DNA of 5,179 nt from Actinomycetota bacterium (GTDB taxonomy: Bacteria > Actinomycetota > Humimicrobiia > Humimicrobiales > Humimicrobiaceae), in NCBI GenBank assembly GCA_023379515.1, contig JAMCQQ010000071.1:1-5179 (forward strand), read 5' to 3'. Both the position numbers and the translations under genes were made by a program. The notes below the pieces were generated by a model. The model saw only the letters and a list, made by a program, of their open reading frames with translations. It ran no database searches and was not told where the DNA came from. This document shows positions 1 through 5,179 of the stretch, in pieces. Within the stretch, counting starts at the first letter, position 1. The number at the start of each line of letters is the position of its first letter.

Positions 1-488
1 CTGTTGATCCTCGTATGATGAACCATAGCGGCAAGGCAAGAATATTTAATAGTGAAGAAGATGCACAGGATGCTATTATTAACGGAAAAATAATTAAAGG
101 TGATGTAGTTGTCGTCAGGTATGAGGGACCAAAAGGTGGCCCGGGGATGAGAGAAATGCTTACCCCAACATCAACATTGGCCGGAATGGGCCTGGACAAG
201 GATGTCGCTCTTATTACCGATGGAAGATTTTCGGGAGCTACAAGAGGTGCCTCGATAGGTCATATTTCACCTGAGGCTCAAGCCGGGGGTCCTATAGCAT
301 TACTGGAAGAAGGGGATATTATCGAGATAGATATAAGCAATAACAAGATAAATGCTCTCGTCAGTGATTCGGAATTAGCTAAAAGGAAGGAGAAATGGAA
401 GCCACCCGAGCTTAAGGTTCAAGAAGGTTATCTTTACAGATATGCAAAACTTGTTACATCAGCATCAAAAGGGGCTGTTTTAGAGTAA
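1..488 (+). CDS. ilvD: Dihydroxy-acid dehydratase, C-terminal part (5' end cut by window)
   Basis: This enzyme dehydrates 2,3-dihydroxy-isovalerate and 2,3-dihydroxy-3-methylvalerate to the 2-oxoacid precursors of valine/leucine and isoleucine, in the cytoplasm. The reading frame is open from the left edge, with the first whole codon at 3, and gives 161 residues before the TAA. The family is about 550-560 residues, so roughly the last 30% is present. The ATG at 15 is internal: the upstream codons (V-D-P-R) continue the family pattern. Seen directly are [13 protein letters not shown] (120-158), whose Glu at 153-155 matches the family Mg-binding Glu, and the second IlvD/Edd signature TDGRFSG (216-236), whose Ser at 231-233 matches the proposed catalytic base. 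The motif GHISPEA follows. The Fe-S cysteines lie in the missing N-terminal part. Sugar-acid dehydratases (Edd and relatives) share the fold, but adjacency to ilvB and ilvN strongly favours IlvD. Confidence 0.96.
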   Translation, partial: VDPRMMNHSGKARIFNSEEDAQDAIINGKIIKGDVVVVRYEGPKGGPGMREMLTPTSTLAGMGLDKDVALITDGRFSGATRGASIGHISPEAQAGGPIALLEEGDIIEIDISNNKINALVSDSELAKRKEKWKPPELKVQEGYLYRYAKLVTSASKGAVLE

Positions 489-556
489 AATAAATGTTAT
501 AATCAACAAAATTCAATTGTTATAAAGTTGTTACTAACTTATAAGGGGTTAAAAAA
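489..556 (+). other. ilvD-ilvB spacer, AT-rich, with repeated TTATAA
   Basis: This is the longest gap on the ilv side (68 bp). It carries TTATAA three times, at 497-502, 520-525 and 539-544. The first two sit inside the 8-mer TGTTATAA (495-502 and 518-525, 23 bp apart), and the third inside the palindrome CTTATAAG (538-545) that overlaps the ilvB Shine-Dalgarno. A short inverted repeat, AAGTT/AACTT (525-529 and 536-540), also lies just before that Shine-Dalgarno. TATAAT at 498-503 resembles a -10 box, but the hexamer 17 bp upstream (CTGTTT) is a poor -35. In sequence this AT-rich such repeats can arise by chance. I see no GC-rich hairpin plus T-run, so read-through from ilvD to ilvB is expected. 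Confidence 0.3.
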
Positions 557-2251
557 ATGGGAAAGATTAATGGTGCCCAGATGTTAATAAAATGTCTGAA
601 GGAAGAAGGCGTCGAGGTTATTTTCGGTTTTCCTGGCGGCAAAGTTATTCCAATTTATGATGCCATCTTTGACAGTGATATAAGGCATATATTGGTTCGT
701 CATGAGCAAGGTGCCGCCCATGCTGCAGATGGTTACGCAAGAGCAACGGGGAAAACAGGTGTCTGCGTTGCGACATCCGGTCCGGGAGCAACAAATTTAA
801 TAACCGGCATCGCCTGTGCTTATATGGATTCAATTCCCATGGTTGCAATCACCGGGCAGGCTGAAACAAATTTAATAGGTACGGATTCTTTTCAGGAAGC
901 GGATATTACCGGTATAACAGCGCCGATTACCAAACATAATTACCTGATCAAGGATGTCAGGGAACTGCCTGTTGTTATTAAGGAAGCTTTTTATATTGCT
1001 TCCACTGGAAGACCTGGACCTGTATTGATAGATATACCAGTTGATGTATCGAAAAGCCTGATTGAGGAAAATATAAAGGTTGAATTAAAACTTGAAGGTT
1101 ATAAGCCTACTTATAAAGGTAATTCGAAACAGATAATTCAAGCAGCAAAAAGAATTTTCGAGAGTAAAAAACCTGTTATTTTTGCAGGTGGAGGAATAAT
1201 AATATCAGGAGCCAGCTTGGAACTTGCAGATTTTGCAAGATATGCAAAAATTCCGGTAATTACAAGCTTGATGGGAAAAGGTGGGTTCCCTGATGAAGAT
1301 GGGCTTTCTCTCGGTATGGCCGGAATGCACGGGACCAAGTATGCTAACCTGGCTTTTATGGATGCAGATCTTATAATTGCAATCGGCGCAAGGTTTGATG
1401 ACAGAGTAACTGGCAAGCTATCAGAATTTGCAAAAAATGCTGATATTATTCATACCGATATAGATCCTGCCGAGATAGGAAAAAATGTAAAAGCCGATAT
1501 TCCCATTGTTGGTGATGCAAAAACAGTTATCCAGGATTTAAAAATAAGATACAAAGAGTTAATGGATAAAAAAGGTTTTCCGGATAGAAGCGAATGGTTA
1601 AAAACAATAAAAAATCTTAAAAAAGATTTTCCTTTGAAATATGACAAGGGCTCCAAAGGTATAAAACCGATGTATGTAATTGAGAAAATTTATGAAATCA
1701 CTAAAGGTGATGCAATAATCTGTACTGAAGTAGGGCAGCATCAGATGTGGACCGCACAATTTTATAAATTTAGCCAGCCGCGGACTTTTATAACTTCCGG
1801 CGGCCTCGGCACAATGGGGTACGGACTGCCTGCATCTATCGGAGCAAAGGTTGGCAAGCCCGACAAAACAGTAATTGATATTGCAGGAGATGGCAGCATT
1901 CAGATGGTTTCACAGGAATTTGCCACCGCTGTTTTCAACAAAATTCCCGTAAAAGTCATGATTTTGAATAATGGCTATCTCGGTATGGTCAGGCAGTGGC
2001 AGGAGTTCTTTTATAATAAAAGATATTCACATACATCTATTCAAAACAGTGTTGATTTTGTGAAATTGATTGAAGCATACGGAGGAGTTGGTTTCAGGGT
2101 TACGGAAAAATCGCAGGTTGAAGAAACTATAAAAAAAGCGTTGTCCATTGACAATGTAGTAGTGGTGGACTTCTGGATAGACAGGGAAGAAAATGTTTAT
2201 CCGATGGTCCCTGCAGGCTCTTCCATAAACCAGATGCTTGAGTTTGAGTAA
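557..2251 (+). CDS. ilvB: Acetolactate (acetohydroxyacid) synthase large catalytic subunit
   Basis: This ThDP- and FAD-dependent enzyme condenses two pyruvates to 2-acetolactate, or pyruvate with 2-oxobutyrate to 2-aceto-2-hydroxybutyrate, the committed step of branched-chain amino acid synthesis. It works with the small subunit encoded next door. The 564 residues are normal for the family. The order is ThDP-binding N domain (about 1-170; RHEQGAAH with catalytic Glu50; TSGPGATN 73-80; GTDSFQE 108-114), central FAD domain (about 190-325; ARFDDRVTG, Arg279-Asp282), and ThDP C domain (about 385-535; GDG 444-446 to NN 471-472, the Mg/diphosphate motif; Trp481). The RFDDRVTG motif marks the anabolic FAD-containing type rather than catabolic AlsS. 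The ATG at 557 follows AAGGGG (543-548) by 8 nt, and an in-frame TAA at 542 rules out an earlier start. Residues at several inhibitor-contact positions are unusual (Lys29, Glu103, Val162, Ala553; see findings). The frame is intact. Confidence 0.98.
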   Translation: MGKINGAQMLIKCLKEEGVEVIFGFPGGKVIPIYDAIFDSDIRHILVRHEQGAAHAADGYARATGKTGVCVATSGPGATNLITGIACAYMDSIPMVAITGQAETNLIGTDSFQEADITGITAPITKHNYLIKDVRELPVVIKEAFYIASTGRPGPVLIDIPVDVSKSLIEENIKVELKLEGYKPTYKGNSKQIIQAAKRIFESKKPVIFAGGGIIISGASLELADFARYAKIPVITSLMGKGGFPDEDGLSLGMAGMHGTKYANLAFMDADLIIAIGARFDDRVTGKLSEFAKNADIIHTDIDPAEIGKNVKADIPIVGDAKTVIQDLKIRYKELMDKKGFPDRSEWLKTIKNLKKDFPLKYDKGSKGIKPMYVIEKIYEITKGDAIICTEVGQHQMWTAQFYKFSQPRTFITSGGLGTMGYGLPASIGAKVGKPDKTVIDIAGDGSIQMVSQEFATAVFNKIPVKVMILNNGYLGMVRQWQEFFYNKRYSHTSIQNSVDFVKLIEAYGGVGFRVTEKSQVEETIKKALSIDNVVVVDFWIDREENVYPMVPAGSSINQMLEFE

Positions 2252-2282
2252 ATATAATATTTAGAATTTTATAATTAATTAC

Positions 2283-2288
2283 AGGTGA
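2283..2288 (+). promoter_or_regulatory. Ribosome binding site that fixes the ilvN start
   Basis: AGGTGA matches the extreme 3' end of 16S rRNA and stands 5 nt before the ATG at 2294. An in-frame GTG at 2285 lies inside this site and has only AT-rich sequence (ending TAATTACA) ahead of it. The GTG is therefore unlikely to be the initiation codon, and the ATG at 2294 is preferred. Confidence 0.75.
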
Positions 2289-2293
2289 GCCTA

Positions 2294-2782
2294 ATGAATC
2301 AAAATCATATAATTTCGGTACTGGTCGAAAATAAGGCAGGTGTTCTTGCTAAAATTTCTGGACTGTTCAGCAGGAGAGGATTTAATATAGAAAGTCTTGC
2401 TGTCGGCCCTACTGAAGATGAAAAAATTTCAAGGATTACTATAGTTGTAGATGCTGAGAAACACGGCATAGAGCAGGTTATAAAACAATTGTATAAGCTG
2501 ATAAATGTTATAAAAATACAGGAACTGGATCCTTCCAATATTGTGGAAAGAGAACTGGTGCTTATAAAAGTTTGTGCAGATAATAACACCAGAGCTGAGA
2601 TTCTTGAAATTATTAATATTTTCAGGGCAAATATTGTTGATGTAGCCAAGAAATCGTTGATAATTGAAATCACAGGCAATAACAGCAAGATTCAGGGACT
2701 TGAAGATATGCTTAAACCCTACGGTATTCTTGAGCTTATCAGAACTGGAAAGATTGCCTGCAGCAGAGGAAGTAAAAAGTAA
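2294..2782 (+). CDS. ilvN: Acetolactate synthase small regulatory subunit
   Basis: This non-catalytic partner of IlvB raises its activity and gives feedback inhibition by valine or related amino acids through an ACT domain. With the ATG at 2294 the protein has 162 residues, close to E. coli IlvH (163) and longer than E. coli IlvN, so it is the two-domain form. The N-terminal ACT domain (about 5-78) shows SVLVENKAGVLAKISGLFSRRG, in which Asn13, Gly16 and Asn31 line up with IlvH Asn11, Gly14 and Asn29, positions known to affect valine sensitivity. RRGFNIESLAVGPTED follows. The C-terminal domain (about 85-158) starts at VERELVLIKV and ends near IACSRG. The effector pocket looks complete, so the enzyme is probably feedback-regulated, but which amino acid binds cannot be read from sequence. 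An in-frame GTG at 2285 would add three residues but sits inside the Shine-Dalgarno. The symbol ilvH is equally used for this form. Confidence 0.96.
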   Translation: MNQNHIISVLVENKAGVLAKISGLFSRRGFNIESLAVGPTEDEKISRITIVVDAEKHGIEQVIKQLYKLINVIKIQELDPSNIVERELVLIKVCADNNTRAEILEIINIFRANIVDVAKKSLIIEITGNNSKIQGLEDMLKPYGILELIRTGKIACSRGSKK

Positions 2783-2825
2783 TTATTGAAAAAATTTCTA
2801 ACAATTAATTAAGAAAGGAGTCCAA

Positions 2826-3992
2826 ATGAGAAAGAACTATATTATGACCCCGGGGCCCGTACCAATTTCTGAAGAGGTATTGATGGAACACGGCAGACCA
2901 TTGCTGCATCACAGATCTCCGGAATTTTCAAAAATTTTTATTGAAGTTACAGACAAGTTAAAAAAATTCATGCAGACAAGCAATGATGTATTGGTTCTTA
3001 CTTCATCCGGAACAGGGGCCATGGAAGCTGCTGTAACAAATGCTTTTTCAGTTGGCGACAAGGTCCTTGTAATAAATGTAGGTAATTTTGGAGAGAGATT
3101 TAAAAAGATCAGCACTAAATTCGGACTTAATGTAATTGCACTTGATTATGAATGGGGTGATACCGCAAATCCTGCAGATGTCAAGAAAGCTCTTGACGAA
3201 AATCCGGATGTAAAAGGCGTATTGGTCCAGCAGAGTGAAACATCTACCGGAGTCTTAAATGATATAGAGGCAATAAGTAAAATAGTAAAGGGTTACCCTG
3301 TTCTGATGATAGTGGATGCAATTAGCGGGATTGGGGCATCCGAGCTAAAGGTTGATGAATGGAACCTTGACATAGTGTGCGGTGGTTCGCAGAAAGCTCT
3401 TAGCGCCCCGACCGGCATTTCTTTTATAAGCATAAGCCACCGGGCATGGGAAGCTATAGAAAAATCTAATATTCCAAAGTTTTATTTTGATCTTGTTGCT
3501 GCCAAAAAATATATAGAAAAAACTCCACCCCAGACTCCATGGACCCCGGGAATTTCAATAATTGTAGCCATGAATAAGGCGCTTGATATGTTCTTTGAGG
3601 AGGGTAGGGAGAATGTTTATAAAAGGCACAGAACTTTGGCCCTGGTGGTACAGAGAGCATGTGAGAAATTGGGGCTTGAGCTGCTTGTGAAAGATCCGGA
3701 AAAGAGGGGTGTTTCTGTTACATCAATAAATGTGCCTGAAGGAATCGATGGAAAGCTTCTGACCAAAACAATGCGTGTCAAATATGGAGTTACTGTCGCA
3801 GGTGGTCAGGGCAAACTGACGGGTTTGATATTCAGAATTGGCCATCTTGGTTATGTAGGAATTTTCGATGTTCTTGTTGCAATATCGGCCCTTGAATTTG
3901 CCCTTAAGGAACAAGGTTGGAAATTTGAACTTGGTGCAGGGATTATTGAGGTTGAAAAAGTATTTATGGAAAATAATTATCTGAATTTGTAG
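2826..3992 (+). CDS. Class V PLP-dependent aminotransferase (serine-pyruvate / alanine-glyoxylate type), possible phosphoserine aminotransferase
   Basis: This is a fold-type I, class V aminotransferase of 388 residues, normal for the alanine-glyoxylate/serine-pyruvate aminotransferase family. Visible landmarks are TPGP (8-11), HHRSPEF (28-34), the PLP-phosphate loop SSGTGAMEA (60-68), QSETSTG, Asp164 in VDAISGIGA (the pyridine-N partner), GGSQKAL with the Schiff-base Lys190, TPPQTPWTP, and FRIGHLG with Arg337 in the place of the substrate carboxylate-binding Arg. The ATG at 2826 follows a strong AAAGGAG (2814-2820) by 5 nt. The next gene is serA, and no serC-like gene is visible. Class V enzymes of this kind are known to serve as broad-specificity phosphoserine aminotransferases in methanogens, so 3-phosphohydroxypyruvate plus glutamate to phosphoserine is the likeliest job by context. 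Sequence alone cannot separate this from serine-glyoxylate, serine-pyruvate or alanine-glyoxylate activity. The frame and catalytic residues are intact. Confidence 0.92.
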   Translation: MRKNYIMTPGPVPISEEVLMEHGRPLLHHRSPEFSKIFIEVTDKLKKFMQTSNDVLVLTSSGTGAMEAAVTNAFSVGDKVLVINVGNFGERFKKISTKFGLNVIALDYEWGDTANPADVKKALDENPDVKGVLVQQSETSTGVLNDIEAISKIVKGYPVLMIVDAISGIGASELKVDEWNLDIVCGGSQKALSAPTGISFISISHRAWEAIEKSNIPKFYFDLVAAKKYIEKTPPQTPWTPGISIIVAMNKALDMFFEEGRENVYKRHRTLALVVQRACEKLGLELLVKDPEKRGVSVTSINVPEGIDGKLLTKTMRVKYGVTVAGGQGKLTGLIFRIGHLGYVGIFDVLVAISALEFALKEQGWKFELGAGIIEVEKVFMENNYLNL

Positions 3993-4077
3993 TTTTTAAT
4001 TCCATGGCCGGAGCATACATATTTGAAAATGTAAATAATTTCAATCAATAATTTATAATTAGCAGAATGGTGATTTT
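3993..4077 (+). other. Spacer before serA, no convincing promoter or terminator
   Basis: This is the largest gap in the window (85 bp). A TTGAAA/TTTCAA inverted repeat (4023-4028 and 4039-4044) has a 10-nt loop and no T-run after it, so it is a poor terminator. TATAAT occurs at 4054-4059 within TTTATAATTA, but no good -35 lies 16-18 bp upstream. A separate serA transcript cannot be excluded, but co-transcription with the aminotransferase gene is the simpler reading. Confidence 0.35.
4069..4073 (+). promoter_or_regulatory. Weak ribosome binding site of serA
   Basis: GGTGA pairs with the 3' tail of 16S rRNA and stands only 4 nt before the ATG at 4078. This is a shorter match and tighter spacing than the AAAGGAG of the aminotransferase gene. 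An in-frame TAG at 4060-4062 leaves no upstream start for serA. The same GGTGA core serves ilvN. Confidence 0.5.
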
Positions 4078-5179
4078 ATGAAGAAAAAAATAATTGTCAC
4101 TGACGGCATTTCAGAAAATGCCAAAAAAATGCTTGATGAGAAGTTTGCAGTGGACCTGAAAAAAGGGATTTCTCCGGACGAACTTAAAAAAGTAATCAAA
4201 GATTACAATGCAATAATAATCAGAAGTGCCACTAAAATGACATCAGAAGTAATCGGAGCCGCTGATAACCTGGAAGTAATTGGAAGAGCGGGAGTCGGAG
4301 TGGATAATGTTGATGTAAGTGCAGCTACAAAAAAAGGAATAGTTGTCGTAAATGCGCCAGGCAGCAATAGTGTTTCGGTTGCAGAGCACGCCATCGGATT
4401 AATGATGGCACTCGCGCGAAAAATTCCTGAAGCAAATTTTTCCACAAAAGCCGGAAAATGGGAAAAATCAAAATATAAAGGCATAGAAATCGAGGGCAAA
4501 GTTCTTGGTATAATAGGCTTTGGCAAGATTGGTTATCTTGTTGCAAAAAAAGCTATCGGGCTGGGTATGAAAGTAACAGCATTTGACCCATTTACCGCTG
4601 ATGAAAAATTTTCTTCCCTTGGAATCGAGAGAGCAGATGACTTGGATGCCTTGTATAAGATATCTGATTTTATAACTATTCATCTGCCAAAGAATAAAGA
4701 TACGGTTGGAATGTTTAATAAAAAAGAATTTTACAAAATGAAAAAGGGAACAATAATAATAAATGCGGCTCGAGGGGGCATCATATTAGAAAAAGATCTT
4801 GCGGATGCAATAAATGATGGACAGATCGGAGGAGCAGCACTGGATGTTTTTGAAAATGAGCCATGCCAGAGTTCCCCCGTATTTAATATTGACAAGGTTA
4901 TCTGCACACCGCATTTGGGAGCTTCAACTGATGAAGCTCAGGACAGAGCAGGTATAATGATTGCGGAACAGGTTGTTGATATTTTGAATGGGAAAATGGC
5001 AAAATTTGCGGTAAATGTTCCGGCAATAGGGCCGGAAGTCCTTGAAGCAATTTCTCCATTTTTTGAGCTTTGTGAAAATATGGGCAGTTTTTTTGCCGGC
5101 ATGTTCGAAGGTAATTTGGAAAGTATCGAGATTGGATATTTTGGAAAAATTGCCGAATACGATACAAAATATCAACAAC
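4078..5179 (+). CDS. serA: D-3-phosphoglycerate dehydrogenase, long form (3' end cut by window)
   Basis: SerA oxidises 3-phosphoglycerate to 3-phosphohydroxypyruvate with NAD, the first step of phosphorylated serine synthesis. From the ATG at 4078, 367 residues are visible, open to the right edge. The substrate-binding part begins MKKKIIVTDGIS and carries RAGVGVDNVD (70-79) and NAPGSNSVSVAEH (92-104). The Rossmann domain has GFGKIG (147-152) with Asp170 after the second strand, indicating NAD rather than NADP. The catalytic set is complete: Arg232 in NAARGG, Glu261 in FENEP and His279 in TPHLGAST. From about residue 300 the sequence (AVNVPAIGPEVLEAISPF, then IEIGYFGKIAEYDTK) matches the intervening domain of the long (about 525-residue) SerA type, so a terminal ACT domain is expected beyond the window. 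That domain argues for genuine SerA over glyoxylate or hydroxypyruvate reductases of the same superfamily. The preceding aminotransferase gene supplies the likely next step. Confidence 0.96.
   Translation, partial: MKKKIIVTDGISENAKKMLDEKFAVDLKKGISPDELKKVIKDYNAIIIRSATKMTSEVIGAADNLEVIGRAGVGVDNVDVSAATKKGIVVVNAPGSNSVSVAEHAIGLMMALARKIPEANFSTKAGKWEKSKYKGIEIEGKVLGIIGFGKIGYLVAKKAIGLGMKVTAFDPFTADEKFSSLGIERADDLDALYKISDFITIHLPKNKDTVGMFNKKEFYKMKKGTIIINAARGGIILEKDLADAINDGQIGGAALDVFENEPCQSSPVFNIDKVICTPHLGASTDEAQDRAGIMIAEQVVDILNGKMAKFAVNVPAIGPEVLEAISPFFELCENMGSFFAGMFEGNLESIEIGYFGKIAEYDTKYQQ

Noticed and set aside
15..17. ATG at 15 as the start of a short independent gene
   Set aside because: The frame stays open to the left edge and the translated residues are the conserved C-terminal third of IlvD, so the methionine is internal.
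1138..1416. Open reading frame on the minus strand inside ilvB (92 codons), with others at 645-848 and 1450-1656
   Set aside because: They lie opposite a clearly conserved gene, show no recognisable domain, and are expected antisense shadows.
2126..2139. A7 runs in ilvB (near 2130) and serA (near 4328) as possible programmed frameshift sites
   Set aside because: Both reading frames continue intact with conserved sequence on either side, and no alternative product is evident.
2253..2258. TATAAT just after the ilvB stop as a promoter for ilvN
   Set aside because: There is no acceptable -35 hexamer at 16-18 bp upstream, and TATAAT is common by chance in such AT-rich spacers.
2305..2688. 127-codon minus-strand open frame opposite ilvN
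   Set aside because: It mirrors ilvN almost fully. Its hydrophobic, serine-rich translation is what antisense reading of an Ile/Val/Glu-rich gene gives.
4023..4044. TTGAAA/TTTCAA inverted repeat between the aminotransferase gene and serA as an intrinsic terminator
   Set aside because: The stem is only 6 bp and mostly AT, the loop is 10 nt, and no T-run follows.
4203..4526. Minus-strand open frames opposite serA (4203-4526, 4325-4546, 4468-4683, 4898-5178)
   Set aside because: The plus strand here encodes an intact SerA with all catalytic residues, and the opposing frames overlap each other and resemble no known protein.

Overview
This window is a run of five same-strand biosynthetic genes from a moderately AT-rich bacterium. 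By eye the base composition is roughly 60% A+T, with many AGA and ATA codons. Shine-Dalgarno sequences are bacterial (AAAGGAG, AGGTGA, AAGGGG). The sequence alone does not let me name a species. Long-form SerA next to a class V aminotransferase is, from memory, seen in thermophilic and anaerobic bacteria such as Thermotoga, so an anaerobe of that general kind is plausible but unproven.

Layout: the 3' third of ilvD (dihydroxy-acid dehydratase, cut by the left edge, ends at 488); a 68-bp gap; ilvB (acetolactate synthase large subunit, 557-2251); a 42-bp gap; ilvN (small regulatory subunit, start reassigned to the ATG at 2294, ends 2782); a 43-bp gap; a class V PLP-dependent aminotransferase (2826-3992); an 85-bp gap; and serA (D-3-phosphoglycerate dehydrogenase, from 4078, cut by the right edge after 367 codons). 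No non-coding stretch exceeds 85 bp. I see no tRNA, rRNA, CRISPR array, insertion sequence, riboswitch or convincing intrinsic terminator. The genes therefore look like one transcription unit whose promoter lies outside the window.

Functionally there are two halves. IlvB and IlvN form acetohydroxyacid synthase, the first common step of valine, leucine and isoleucine synthesis. IlvD performs the third step. The second-step enzyme, IlvC, is not here. SerA and the aminotransferase would make the first two steps of phosphorylated serine synthesis if the aminotransferase acts on 3-phosphohydroxypyruvate in place of SerC. That assignment is an inference from the neighbourhood.

Nothing here looks like a previously undescribed system. 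The items worth a second look are the ilv/serine gene fusion of pathways without ilvC, the possible SerC replacement, several unusual residues at the herbicide-contact positions of IlvB, the ilvN start site, and a shared AT-rich element at identical distance upstream of ilvN and serA.
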